Positions 25,310 through 34,405 are shown, counted from the first letter of the stretch. The stretch is DNA of 64,000 bases from Vulcanimicrobiota bacterium (GCA_017307785.1 JAFKGI010000025.1:1-64000), one strand, 5' to 3'. Made by a program: numbers and translations. Notes: a model not told the origin generated them from the sequence alone.

Positions 25310-26571
25310 GAAAGAGCGCTGCGCAAGGCCTGGCGAAAGGCGGCTACGCTTTCGAACCGTTCTTGCGGGTCTTTGGCCAGGGCTCGAAAAAGCACCGCCT
25401 CCACCTGGGGCGGCAGTTCCGGCTTGCGCTGCAGCAAGGATTCAGGCTGGTCATACAGGTGCTTGCCGATGACCGCCACGGGATTGTCGCCCTGGAAGGG
25501 CAGGGCTCCGGAAAGCAGTTCATAGACGGTCACGGCCAGAGAATACTGGTCGGAACGCGGATTGAGGGTTGCCTTGGTCGACTTTTCTAAGACCTGCTCG
25601 GGTGGCATATAGTTGGGCGTTCCCAGAGCCTGCCCGGTCATGGTCACGGTTTGCACCTCATGGTCGCGGGCCAACCCGAAATCCATCAACTTGACCACTC
25701 CCGCCCTGGTCACCATCACGTTGTCCGGCTTGAGGTCGCGATGCACGACGCCTTTCTCGTGGGCATATTCCAGGGCGGAGCAGATAGCCTCGCTCCATTC
25801 CAGGGCCCTGGCCACGGGCAAGCCGTCGGCCGGCAGCAAATCCCGTAGACTCTGACCGTCCACCAACTCCAGCACCAGGTAGACCCGCTGATCGTCCTGG
25901 CCCCAGTTCACCACCTGCACCACGTGCGGATGCTTGAGGGTATGCGAGACCTTGATCTCTCGCTCGAAGCGAGTGCGGAACTCTAGATTCTCGGTCTCGG
26001 TGCTGATCACTTTGACGGCCACGGCCACGCCGTCCGGACCACGCCCCCGATAGACGGTGGCCATGCCGCCCTGACCCAGGGGAGCCTCCAGTCGGTACTG
26101 TCCCAAGGTCTGGCCTAGCAACGGATAATTGGGATCGGCTTCCAGCACGGCCGACTGTTGCTCATGCAACTCCCCTGCCTGCAGGCGAACTAGCCGAGAG
26201 CGCCTGCGCAGCCCCCAGGCCGTTGCCAGCGCGCCCAGCAGCAGCAAACCCAGGACCGGCCGAGTATCGAAAGGCCAGGTCACGGGAATCTTGAGGTTCT
26301 GCTCGGTGACAGTCGGCAGCTTCAACTCCTGGGAAACACCGCGATCGTTCTTCACGATCAGAATCCGGCCGGTTCCTCCGCCGATCGGCAGAGAGAAGAC
26401 CTTGTCGGTCGGGAGGAAGTCCTCGTCTTGAAAGCGGACTTCGGAAACGGGAGGGTCGGCCACGAAAGTGACATTGACCGGACTACCCGAACCATCGATA
26501 GCACCAGACTGAGCAGAAGAAGGACCGGACAAGGTCAGAGCCAGCAGCAGCGAAGTCACAAGTCGGCGCAC
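25306..26571 (-). CDS. Receptor-type Ser/Thr protein kinase
   Basis: A 421-residue kinase with reversed order compared with PknB: signal peptide (MRRLVTSLLLALTLSGPSSA), extracytoplasmic beta-rich domain (about 22-105), membrane helix (VLGLLLLGALATAWGL), then cytoplasmic kinase (about 155-421). The kinase has GQGGMATVY, Lys in VAVAVKV, HRDLKPDNVMV, MDFGLARD and GTPNYMPPEQ, so it should be active. Its stop overlaps the start of the downstream, frameshifted sister by 4 bp. It is divergent from the gspF/pseudokinase unit. The sensor domain ligand is unknown. Confidence 0.9.
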   Translation of the reverse strand: MRRLVTSLLLALTLSGPSSAQSGAIDGSGSPVNVTFVADPPVSEVRFQDEDFLPTDKVFSLPIGGGTGRILIVKNDRGVSQELKLPTVTEQNLKIPVTWPFDTRPVLGLLLLGALATAWGLRRRSRLVRLQAGELHEQQSAVLEADPNYPLLGQTLGQYRLEAPLGQGGMATVYRGRGPDGVAVAVKVISTETENLEFRTRFEREIKVSHTLKHPHVVQVVNWGQDDQRVYLVLELVDGQSLRDLLPADGLPVARALEWSEAICSALEYAHEKGVVHRDLKPDNVMVTRAGVVKLMDFGLARDHEVQTVTMTGQALGTPNYMPPEQVLEKSTKATLNPRSDQYSLAVTVYELLSGALPFQGDNPVAVIGKHLYDQPESLLQRKPELPPQVEAVLFRALAKDPQERFESVAAFRQALRSALS

Positions 26572-26671
26572 CCCCGTTTTTTTGGCGAATTCTCAGGCCC
26601 TCCTTCCCCGGTTTCAGCATTGCGAGATTCAGCGAGCGAGGAAGCGACCGGATGGTCGGGAAGGTTCACGG

Positions 26672-27739
26672 GTGCAAATTGTCAGTCGGATGGGGGTTCT
26701 CCGGCCCAAACGCAAGTCGCGAGTGGTTTTCTTTCGCTCGTTGGCGCTGCTCACCGCCAGCGGAATTCCCTTTCACCAGGGCCTGGACGTGCTCGCCCAG
26801 CAGTCGGAAGAACTCACCATGCGACTCGTCTGCTCCAATCTGGCTCAGGACCTGCTGACCGGGCAATCCTTGTCGCTCTCCATGAAGAACCAGAGCGGTT
26901 GCTTCAACGCCTTCCACGTCAACCTGATCAAGGTCGGGGAAAAAACCGGCCGCCTGGACCGGCTGCTGATGAAGCTGGCGGACTATGAAGAAAACAACTA
27001 CCGGGTGGCACTTAAGGTAAAGAGTGCCCTGACCTACCCGGGGTTCATTTTCTTGCTGGCTTCGGTCATGTTACTGCTGTCCCCCTCGCTGCTCTTCAAA
27101 GGCATCCTACCGCTGCTGCGTGCTCAGGGCGCTGAGTTGCCTCTTCTGTCCCGGCTGGTGCTCGGTCTGGCCGAACTGCTGGCCCAAGGACCGGTCACGA
27201 TTTGCTTCCTGGCCGGCCTGGCTTGCCTGGTCAACCTGGTCTGGCTCGCGTTTCAGAAGCCGGCCGCCCGGCTGCGGCTCTACGAGAAAACGCTGCGCCA
27301 GCCTCTGCTCGGCCGTATGCTGCGCAGTCTGGCCACAGCCCGCTTCGCCAGTTCGCTGGCTTTGCAATTGGACTCGGGAGTGACCGTGCTGGACGCACTG
27401 GGGATGGCCGCGGCCAGCACCAACAATCCCGTGCTCGAACGCGACATCGGAGTGGCTCACCAATCCTTGAGCGACGGTGCCACCTTTCACCGTAGTCTGC
27501 AGCTGGTGGGCTTCTTTCCGGATCAATTTCTTTCCGTGATTCAGGCGGGACAGGAATCGGGCCGCATCCCTCCCCTGCTGCAGCGCATCGCCAGCATGTA
27601 CGAAACCGAAATCGACTGCTCGATCGACGCCCTGATCAGCCTGCTCGAACCGATGGTCATGCTGGTCATGGGTCTGATCGTCAGCGTGGTGGCGGTCGCC
27701 CTCATGCTGCCCATGGTCAACCTGGTCAACGCCCTGTGA
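26672..27739 (+). CDS. GspF/PilC-family platform protein lacking the N-terminal segment
   Basis: A 355-residue inner-membrane platform protein of type II secretion/type IV pilus systems. Both T2SSF domains are present (first: FFRSLALLTASGIPFHQGLD, GEKTGRLDRLLMKLADYEE; second: RFASSLALQLDSGVTVLDAL, AGQESGRIPPLLQRIASMYE) with three membrane helices. GTG at 26672 with GGAAGG upstream is preferred; ATG at 26690 is possible and 26582 unlikely. The usual ~55-residue N-terminal segment is missing. It overlaps the pseudokinase gene by 4 bp (GTGA). It would interact with an assembly ATPase not found here. Confidence 0.85.
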   Translation: MQIVSRMGVLRPKRKSRVVFFRSLALLTASGIPFHQGLDVLAQQSEELTMRLVCSNLAQDLLTGQSLSLSMKNQSGCFNAFHVNLIKVGEKTGRLDRLLMKLADYEENNYRVALKVKSALTYPGFIFLLASVMLLLSPSLLFKGILPLLRAQGAELPLLSRLVLGLAELLAQGPVTICFLAGLACLVNLVWLAFQKPAARLRLYEKTLRQPLLGRMLRSLATARFASSLALQLDSGVTVLDALGMAAASTNNPVLERDIGVAHQSLSDGATFHRSLQLVGFFPDQFLSVIQAGQESGRIPPLLQRIASMYETEIDCSIDALISLLEPMVMLVMGLIVSVVAVALMLPMVNLVNAL

Positions 27740-28704
27740 GCGGACTGGACCTGGGGGACCAGCTCGGGGACTACGAGATCCTCTCCGAACTACCCGGCGA
27801 AGGCCAGTGGCGCGTGCTCCATCAAGCCAGCGGCAGCGACGAATGGTTGCTCACTCGCGGGCCGCTGGCCCGCTATCCCGAACTGGCCGAACAAGCCTTT
27901 CAGCTGGCCGAGAAGACCCTTTCCTATCTGCAGCATCCGGGCTTGCTCAAACCCGTGCGTTTCTATCTGCACGAAGATCGAGTTTACTGGGTTGGCCCCT
28001 TGCCCAGCAGCCTGCGCGTGACCGACTATCTGCAGTTGCACGCCCCTGTGCTGCCCAAGCTGGTGGCCTGGCTCACGGAGCTTTGCTCCATGCTCGAGGA
28101 ATGCCATCAGGCGCCCATCGCCATCTTCTGGGGTCGCTCCAGCCTGGCCAATTTACGCGTCCACGACAGCCGTCTGCAACTGCTGGGGCTCGGCCTGGAT
28201 GAAGACATGGTGCTGAGCTTCACCGGTCTGGAAGCCTCGGCCCAGACCGAGACGCCCGGGGCTCGGGGGGATGTCCTGGCCGTGGCCGGGCTGCTGGGAG
28301 AAATGCTGCGGCGCGGCAGCGGTCTGGCCCGCGAGGGCTACCGACGTCACAGCGCCTTGCGCAAACTCGTGGTGGCGGCCACCTCCAAAGATCCGGCCCG
28401 CCGACCAGCCACCCTGGGCTCTCTCAAGTTGCAGTTGGAGAAGATGCCCCGGCCTAAGCCACCCGCCGAGATTCGCATTGGGCGCTTTCGGTTGGTGGTG
28501 GAGCGCTATCAGCTCTATGCGCTACCGCTCTCGCTGGCCGGATTGGTGCTCTGTGGAGTTCTGGCGGCGGGACTGGCCCAGCCGCCCTCCACACCACCGC
28601 GCCACCAACCCAAAGTGCGGAAGAAATTACGGGTCACCCTGGCAACACCGACTGCTCGGGTCTTTCGAAAATCCAATCCCCCCGCTGCGCCTAACCCCCC
28701 TTGA
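27736..28704 (+). CDS. Membrane-anchored pseudokinase coupled to gspF
   Basis: A 322-residue protein with GTG start inside the gspF stop. It begins like a Ser/Thr kinase (LGDQLGDYEILSELPGEGQW) and keeps the overall fold, including a late KDPARRPATLGSLKLQLE as in kinase C-lobes. The catalytic parts are gone: no VAIK lysine (WLLTRGPL), IFWGRSSLANLRV in place of HRDLKPEN, and LLGLGLDED in place of DFG. A membrane helix (ALPLSLAGLVLCGVLAAGLA) and a basic Pro-rich tail follow. It may scaffold the GspF protein or be regulated by the neighbouring kinases; that is inference. Confidence 0.75.
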   Translation: MSGLDLGDQLGDYEILSELPGEGQWRVLHQASGSDEWLLTRGPLARYPELAEQAFQLAEKTLSYLQHPGLLKPVRFYLHEDRVYWVGPLPSSLRVTDYLQLHAPVLPKLVAWLTELCSMLEECHQAPIAIFWGRSSLANLRVHDSRLQLLGLGLDEDMVLSFTGLEASAQTETPGARGDVLAVAGLLGEMLRRGSGLAREGYRRHSALRKLVVAATSKDPARRPATLGSLKLQLEKMPRPKPPAEIRIGRFRLVVERYQLYALPLSLAGLVLCGVLAAGLAQPPSTPPRHQPKVRKKLRVTLATPTARVFRKSNPPAAPNPP

Positions 28705-29083
28705 CCTTGGAAAGCCAGGCTTCCTGAGTGGTGCTGAAGTCCTGACCTCCGAAGTTCCATTCCACCGTGCAGCGAACCACCTTGACCAGGGTCGGCCGCG
28801 GCTGGGGCGTGTCCAGCACGCGCACGGTCAAATGGTAGACCACTCCCCCACTGGAGACGTCGGGCAACTCCAGATCGAGGCCCTGTTGGTGAGCCACGGC
28901 CGTGAAGCCTCGCGCCAGCTGCGCGTCCAGGGCGGAAACGGCCAGGGAGCAGGCTTGAATCTTGCACTCCGCCTTCTTGGTGGCCAGGGCCGAAGAAGGC
29001 AACATTTGGAGAATGGCCAGAATCACCATACTGACGACAAAGGTCGCCAGAATCGTTTCCATCAAGGTGAGTCCTTGCCTCAT
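28691..29083 (-). CDS. Minor prepilin-like protein (cluster 2)
   Basis: A 130-residue protein: MRQG then LTLMETILATFVVSMVILA, a prepilin signal with Gly -1 and Glu +5. A start six codons earlier (29101, MRNQSS) is possible. The head has the KKAECKIQACSLAVSALDAQ helix and strands as in GspI/PilV-type minor pilins. Its 3' end overlaps the convergent pseudokinase by 14 bp. It is divergent from the PilX-like gene at 29141, with 57 bases between them, matching the layout in cluster 1. Confidence 0.75.
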   Translation of the reverse strand: MRQGLTLMETILATFVVSMVILAILQMLPSSALATKKAECKIQACSLAVSALDAQLARGFTAVAHQQGLDLELPDVSSGGVVYHLTVRVLDTPQPRPTLVKVVRCTVEWNFGGQDFSTTQEAWLSKVKGG

Positions 29084-29140
29084 ACTCGATTGGTTCCGCA
29101 AGATTGCACAGAGGCCTTTTCCTTGTTAATCTCTTTTGAT

Positions 29141-31252
29141 ATGAAGAAGCGCGGCAATAGTCTGGTCTCGGTCTTGCTGGCCTCCAGTCTTTGCGTCCTG
29201 CTTGCCTTCACCGTAGCCGGCGTCAGCATCAGTCATCTGGGAGTGGCCAATCGGCTGGAGAACGCCCAGATCGCTCGCCTCAACGCCGAGGCAGCCGCCC
29301 AACATCTTATCGGCCTGATCTGCGAAAATCCCAAGCTGGGTACCCCCCAGGGGGCCGCCACCGACGCTCTTTCCTTTGAAATTCCGGTCAACGACGGACT
29401 GGGCCGGGTCACCTTCGCCGCCGGCGCCTACGATATGCCGGCCAGCTTCAACAATCTGGCCTCCAATCGGGCCGTATCGGGTTGGAAGCGCACCCTTCCC
29501 CCTCACTCGATGCAAATCATCAGCCGGGGCATCTTCCGCAACGAGGTGCGCACCCTGGAGTCCATTCTCGTCATCCCGCCCTACAAATATGCCCTGGCCA
29601 CCACCGGGGAATTCCGTTCCAACGGCGCCCTCCAGGTGATGGGAATCGAGTCCCTCGACGACCTGGGCCGGGGCCCCCAGGAGATCCCCAAAGACAAAAT
29701 CAAGCCCGGGCACCTGGCCAGTAATAGCGACAAAGTCGCCTCCGACGATCCGGCCGTCGATCTCAAAGCCGACTCGGCCAATCCCACGCTGATCACGGGC
29801 GATGCGGTAGCCGTCGGTAGCCTGAGCTGCGACTCGGACTTTGTCACGATTGAGGGCGCCCCTCGGGGGGGCTCCGAACCGGCCGTCATCCCCGACCTGA
29901 AATTCGAAAACTATGACCCTTCCTTGCTGGGCAGTGGCTATCAGAACCTGAGCAACGGCACCTTTAACGCCAGCATGAACGTCACCTCGGCGGTCCGCCG
30001 CCAGGGAGACCTGACCGTGAGAGGAGGCCTCCATCTCGACGACGGCTACCTCTATGTCGACGGCAATGTCAGCATCGAAGGCGGAGTTCACGGCAAGGGC
30101 ATGATCATCTCCACCGGCAATGTTTCGGTGCACGGCCGAGCCACTTTAGGTGCTATTGATTCGGTGGGTCTGGCCGCCAAGGGCGACGTCGAACTGATTG
30201 GCCAGGCTGCCAACCAGCGCCAGATGAACGGCAATACCTTTCGCGGGGTCGTCTACACCGAAGGCGATTTCAAAGCCCAGGGCCTGCAGCTGGTGGGCAC
30301 CGTCTTGGGCAACAAAAAGGGTCCCCAGGGCTCGGAGATGGACCTGACCAACGTCAATCTGATTCACCATCCCGGCACCATCAGTGCGGATTGGAGCAAC
30401 GGCTGGGAGCCCGACCTGGGCGAGGTGGATCCCTACTGGTCGATTCCCTCGCAGTGGGGCGTTCGGGGCAATCCAGATGACTTCAAAATCGACAAGATTG
30501 TCTTCAATCATCACAGCAGCGCCCTGGGCGACCTGGCCTATACGCCTGAGCAAATGCAGGCCCTGGAAGCCGCCCACAAACTTCCCGCCGGCCTGCGCGA
30601 ACGCTCGGAGAACTTCAGTCGCAAGGTCTTTGCCCATGAGCGAGAGTGGGTGGAACAGTCCAACAATCATTATCCGGCCGGATTCCCACGCGAGCCCGGG
30701 GCCCAGGGCGGCGAACAGCTGCGACTGCCCGCCGGCGTCGACCTGAGCGAAGATCCATTGTTGACCGAAACACCCTGGTTTCGGCTGGCCAATGCGCAGG
30801 TCGAGAAGGAGCTGGCTCGCGGCCGAGTGACCGATCCGCGCATGGCCCTGGACGGCACCAACACCATCTGGTGGACCATCCGCAACGCCGGCAGTTTTCG
30901 CGAAGGTTTGACCACTCGCGGGCCTCTGCAGTTTGCCTTTCAGCTCCAAGCGCGTAGCGGCAAGGTCTTTAACAGCCCCTGTGACTATATGACCTATGTT
31001 TACGACCAGAGCGGTGCCGACATTACCACCATCGACGCGTGGTTCAACCGACCCGATCACGAGAGCCAATTTCGGGACCTGATCGCTGAGGCTCTCCGCA
31101 AAGTCTACGACTATGACGAAGTCTATCGACGCTCTTTGGAGAGCCGGCCCGGACGCTCCATTCTGGACGGCAGCGTCACTCTAGATCCCAACCAGTTTAT
31201 TCAGCTCCAGGACAAAATGAAGCGCGTATTGGTGCGAGAAGTCACTCCGTGA
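29141..31252 (+). CDS. Large PilX-like protein with beta-solenoid region
   Basis: A 703-residue protein from ATG 29141: MKKRG then NSLVSVLLASSLCVLLAFTV, pilin-like but with Ser instead of Glu at +5. The middle (about residues 285-400) repeats strands such as GDLTVRGGLHLDDGYLYVDG and GMIISTGNVSVHG, suggesting a polymer-forming/bactofilin-like solenoid. A mixed C-terminal domain of about 250 residues follows. The frame is open far upstream (to 28271), but that part runs antisense to the prepilin gene and has no signal, so it is rejected. It overlaps the next prepilin gene by 4 bp. Confidence 0.75.
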   Translation: MKKRGNSLVSVLLASSLCVLLAFTVAGVSISHLGVANRLENAQIARLNAEAAAQHLIGLICENPKLGTPQGAATDALSFEIPVNDGLGRVTFAAGAYDMPASFNNLASNRAVSGWKRTLPPHSMQIISRGIFRNEVRTLESILVIPPYKYALATTGEFRSNGALQVMGIESLDDLGRGPQEIPKDKIKPGHLASNSDKVASDDPAVDLKADSANPTLITGDAVAVGSLSCDSDFVTIEGAPRGGSEPAVIPDLKFENYDPSLLGSGYQNLSNGTFNASMNVTSAVRRQGDLTVRGGLHLDDGYLYVDGNVSIEGGVHGKGMIISTGNVSVHGRATLGAIDSVGLAAKGDVELIGQAANQRQMNGNTFRGVVYTEGDFKAQGLQLVGTVLGNKKGPQGSEMDLTNVNLIHHPGTISADWSNGWEPDLGEVDPYWSIPSQWGVRGNPDDFKIDKIVFNHHSSALGDLAYTPEQMQALEAAHKLPAGLRERSENFSRKVFAHEREWVEQSNNHYPAGFPREPGAQGGEQLRLPAGVDLSEDPLLTETPWFRLANAQVEKELARGRVTDPRMALDGTNTIWWTIRNAGSFREGLTTRGPLQFAFQLQARSGKVFNSPCDYMTYVYDQSGADITTIDAWFNRPDHESQFRDLIAEALRKVYDYDEVYRRSLESRPGRSILDGSVTLDPNQFIQLQDKMKRVLVREVTP

Positions 31253-31959
31253 AACGCGGCATGACCCTACTGGAGGTCATGGTAGCCTCCGGCCTGGCCC
31301 TGGTGGCCTTGAGTCTGACCGCCACCCTGCTGTATGCCACCAGTTCCTCTACCGCCCGCAATCAGACTCGAGTCGACCTGCAGCAACAAGCCGTGCGCTC
31401 GGTCAATGCCCTGGCCGCCGACCTGTTTCAGTGCACACCTCGGGGAGTGGGTTTGCTCTATGCCAGCGACCCCAACTTTCCGGCCACGGTCGTCTGCCTG
31501 CACAAGGTCGCCGACGTGAACAACGCCGACCCTCCGGCGCCCATTTTCGACCGCTGTTATACCGTCTACTGGGCCGCCGAAGGAGGCTTCTTTCACCGCC
31601 TGTTGCCCGACGGCCAGCCGCCCACTCTGGCGGAACTTCGGCTGGATCCGCTCAGCCAGACCAGCGCCAGCCGCGGTGGCACTCAGGGCAATCTTCTGCG
31701 CATGATCAGTCGCGGCCGCCAGGGTCGCAAACGGCTGGCCGACGGAGTCGTCGGCTTTCAGATCGGCTCGGGCACGGATTTGAGCGGATCTGCCACCCCG
31801 TATCAGGAGTTCGCAACGCCCGTCTCGGTGACCAATCCGATCAGTCTCAGCCTGATGTTGGAAAAAGAGGTCAAAGGCGGACTGCAGGTGAGCGCCCAGG
31901 GCAATCCCTGTGAGAGATTCCGACTGCAGCGCACCGTCTGGTTCCGCGACGCCGAGTAA
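31249..31959 (+). CDS. Minor prepilin-like protein (GspJ/PilW-type, cluster 2)
   Basis: A 236-residue protein with a GTG start inside the previous stop (GTGA). It begins MKRG then MTLLEVMVASGLALVALSLT: Gly -1, Glu +5. The sequence RNQTRVDLQQQAVRSVNALA after the helix is typical of PilW/GspJ. The head has one Cys in FQCTPRG, one in VVCLHKV and one near the end (NPCERFRL). It forms an operon with the PilX-like gene and should be a pseudopilus component. Confidence 0.78.
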   Translation: MKRGMTLLEVMVASGLALVALSLTATLLYATSSSTARNQTRVDLQQQAVRSVNALAADLFQCTPRGVGLLYASDPNFPATVVCLHKVADVNNADPPAPIFDRCYTVYWAAEGGFFHRLLPDGQPPTLAELRLDPLSQTSASRGGTQGNLLRMISRGRQGRKRLADGVVGFQIGSGTDLSGSATPYQEFATPVSVTNPISLSLMLEKEVKGGLQVSAQGNPCERFRLQRTVWFRDAE

Positions 31960-31960
31960 G

Positions 31961-33904
31961 TTAGGGCCGGCGGTTCAACAGGGTGGTCAAGTCCACCCAA
32001 CAGCCCACGTATTCCTCGCTATTGAGCGGCTGTCCGCGTTCCAGAATCCAGCGATCGTCGTCGAGTTGATCCCACTGATAGGTCTGCCCCGTTTCGATGT
32101 AGCGCTGACGGGTGACCAGAGCTGATTCCCGCCAGGCGTGGGAGGGCTCCCAGGGCTGTTCGTCCAGACAGCAAGGCTCTGCCCCCGGCCGCCGCGACAG
32201 GGTCCAGAACTTCATCGGTGCCGACTTGACCAACAGGTTCCAGCGCGCTTCCCCGGCCCGCGAACGCAGGGTCTGCCAGCGCAGCGCCAGTTCGGTGTTG
32301 AGCGCCGCCGCCAGATCGCTGAGGATACGTAGATGCTGGGGATCCCAACTGCGGGGAGCGGAGTCGATCACGCAGAGAGCACCAATCACCTCGCCGCTTA
32401 CCGATAGCGGCACCCCTAAATAGGCAATCACGTTGTAATCGGCGATGGCCGGATTGTCTTTGACCAGTTGATGTTGGCGAGCATCATCTACCTGCAGGGG
32501 GGCGCGCTGATTGACGACGTGCTGGCAGAACGAGTGGCTCAGTGGGGTTTCCCGATCCGTGGCAATCGGCTCGCCCAATCCCACCGCACTTTTGATAAAC
32601 TGGCGGTTGCGGTCCACCAGAGAAACCAGCGCGGTCGGAGCCCCGATCAGGTCGGCGGCCAGACGCACGAATCGATCATAGGCTTCTTCCGGCAGCGAAT
32701 CCAGCAAGCCGGTTTGCTCCAGGGTGCGCAGTCGCACGGCGTCGTGAACGTAGGTGGTCGTGCGAACGGGCTCGACCTGGATCTGCCCGCGGTAAGTCGG
32801 AACCCGCAAAGTGAAAGTGGAGCCCTTGCCCGGCTCACTTTCGACGGTCACCTCGCCTCCCTGGGCGCGCAGGATCCGGCGGGTCAGCGCCAGTCCAAGG
32901 CCGGAGCCCTCCTGCTGCCTGGAATAGCCGTTGTTGACTCGCTCGAAAGCGCCGAAAATGCGGTCCACATCCTTGGGATCGATGCCAATTCCGCTGTCAC
33001 GCACGCTCAGACAAACAAAATCCGTCTGCTGGGAAACGCGGACCTCCAGGGCACCGCCCTCCGGGGTAAACTTGATGGCGTTACCCAGCAGATTCAGGGC
33101 GGCCTGACGCATCCGGCCGCGGTCACAATATCCTTCACACAGCCCGTCGTCGCCTTCGAAGCAAAGCGACTGACCCTTCTGCTCAGCCAGCTGGCGTATC
33201 AAGTCCAGGCACTCCCGAGCCAGCGCCTGGACGTCCACCGGCTCCAGCGAGATCTCGAGGTGGCCCGACTCCACTCGGGACAGGTCGAGCACTTCGTTGA
33301 TCAGCTGCAACAGGTGGTGACCGCTGCGCAGAATGTTGTCCAGATAGCGCTCTTGCTTGGGATTGACGGGGCCAAAGGACTGTTGGCGCAGCACTTGCGA
33401 GAACCCCAGAATGGCGTTCATGGGGGTGCGCAGTTCATGGCTCATGCTGGCTAGAAACTCTGATTTGGCCAGACTGGCGGCCTCGGCCTCATGCAGGGCC
33501 CGCGCCAACTCTGCCTCGCGCGTCAAATCCGGTTCGATGTCCCGGATGATGCCGCAAATGTAGTCATCACCATCTTCGCCAAGCAAGGGAAAGATCGACT
33601 GCTCGACAGGCACATCGCGTCCATCCAGGCTGCGCAGCACGGTGGTCCAGCGTTTACGCTGTCCGCGCAAGACCTCGGGCACGACTGTTTCCCAAACCAT
33701 CTGGCCGGCGGCCTGCGAGCGGAACTGGTCGGCGCGAATCTGGCCGAGGTCTAATTGCTTAGGAACCCCCAGCAACTGGCGAGCGGTGGCATTCATATAG
33801 ACAACGTTCGAATGCAGGTCGGCCAGCACGACTCCGAACTCGGTATGCTCCAGGATTTGCCCCAAAAAAGGCGGACTCGACGGTCTCACCCCAGCAGCTT
33901 CCAC
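31961..33904 (-). CDS. PAS-histidine kinase with C-terminal GAF domain
   Basis: A 647-residue soluble sensor kinase. Order: PAS (about 10-130), HisKA (SMSHELRTPMNAILGFSQV with the phospho-His), HATPase (NLLGNAIKFTPEGG, DSGIGID, GSGLGLAL), then a GAF domain (LLDSLPEEAYDRFVRLAADL, LVSLVDRNRQFIKS, YLGVPLSVSGEVIGALCVID) and a ~90-residue tail. GAF after the ATPase domain is unusual; it normally precedes HisKA. There is no membrane helix and no adjacent response regulator, so its partner is unknown. It is last in a minus-strand run that starts with the YkgJ-type gene. Confidence 0.88.
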   Translation of the reverse strand: MEAAGVRPSSPPFLGQILEHTEFGVVLADLHSNVVYMNATARQLLGVPKQLDLGQIRADQFRSQAAGQMVWETVVPEVLRGQRKRWTTVLRSLDGRDVPVEQSIFPLLGEDGDDYICGIIRDIEPDLTREAELARALHEAEAASLAKSEFLASMSHELRTPMNAILGFSQVLRQQSFGPVNPKQERYLDNILRSGHHLLQLINEVLDLSRVESGHLEISLEPVDVQALARECLDLIRQLAEQKGQSLCFEGDDGLCEGYCDRGRMRQAALNLLGNAIKFTPEGGALEVRVSQQTDFVCLSVRDSGIGIDPKDVDRIFGAFERVNNGYSRQQEGSGLGLALTRRILRAQGGEVTVESEPGKGSTFTLRVPTYRGQIQVEPVRTTTYVHDAVRLRTLEQTGLLDSLPEEAYDRFVRLAADLIGAPTALVSLVDRNRQFIKSAVGLGEPIATDRETPLSHSFCQHVVNQRAPLQVDDARQHQLVKDNPAIADYNVIAYLGVPLSVSGEVIGALCVIDSAPRSWDPQHLRILSDLAAALNTELALRWQTLRSRAGEARWNLLVKSAPMKFWTLSRRPGAEPCCLDEQPWEPSHAWRESALVTRQRYIETGQTYQWDQLDDDRWILERGQPLNSEEYVGCWVDLTTLLNRRP

Positions 33905-33936
33905 GGACAGCTCATTGGTCCTTATTCAAAAATCAT

Positions 33937-34350
33937 TCACACCGAGCGATCGACGGTAGGCTCTTCCTCGGCCTGCGGGCGGACCTGCTTGCTAAAGGCT
34001 TGCAGCGCCGAGAGGCGGGTCTTATGACGCTGGGCACTCACCTTACCCTCTTGGGCCAGCAAGCCTAATTGGGCTACGACCAGTTGGTAAGACTTTGGGT
34101 CCTCATGGGCGGCGCGTCGCAACTTCTCGACCAGCGCGGCGGCAGAATCGTAGTCTTTCGACTGCAAGGCGGCCATGGCCAGATCCAGATCGCTGTTCGG
34201 CCGTTTCCTCTCCTCATCGATTTTCTTATCCTTTTCCAGCTTGGCCTTTTTGGCGCGCTCCAGCGCAGCCCTGGCCTGCTCCGGAATCGGGGGTACCTGT
34301 CGCTTCGCAGGTTCCGTCTTAGGCCCCAGTAGTTGTTCCACGCGTTCCAT
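33937..34350 (-). CDS. Hypothetical charged helical protein
   Basis: A 137-residue protein rich in Lys, Glu, Arg and Ala with probable coiled-coil (ARAALERAKKAKLEKDKKID) and a TPR-like helical hairpin (LDLAMAALQSKDYDSAAALV). No signal peptide or membrane helix. It lies between the cyclase gene (55 bases upstream) and the sensor kinase. No function can be inferred. Confidence 0.6.
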   Translation of the reverse strand: MERVEQLLGPKTEPAKRQVPPIPEQARAALERAKKAKLEKDKKIDEERKRPNSDLDLAMAALQSKDYDSAAALVEKLRRAAHEDPKSYQLVVAQLGLLAQEGKVSAQRHKTRLSALQAFSKQVRPQAEEEPTVDRSV

Positions 34351-34405
34351 CCCTGGATCGTCGGCAGGTACGGGGGCGGCTTAAGCCCTTTTTAGAAAAT
34401 TAAAG

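Noticed and set aside
28271..29140. Upstream extension of the 29141 gene (frame open back to 28271)
   Set aside because: It runs inside the pseudokinase and antisense to a prepilin gene, with no signal sequence; the prepilin-type N-terminus fixes the start at 29141.
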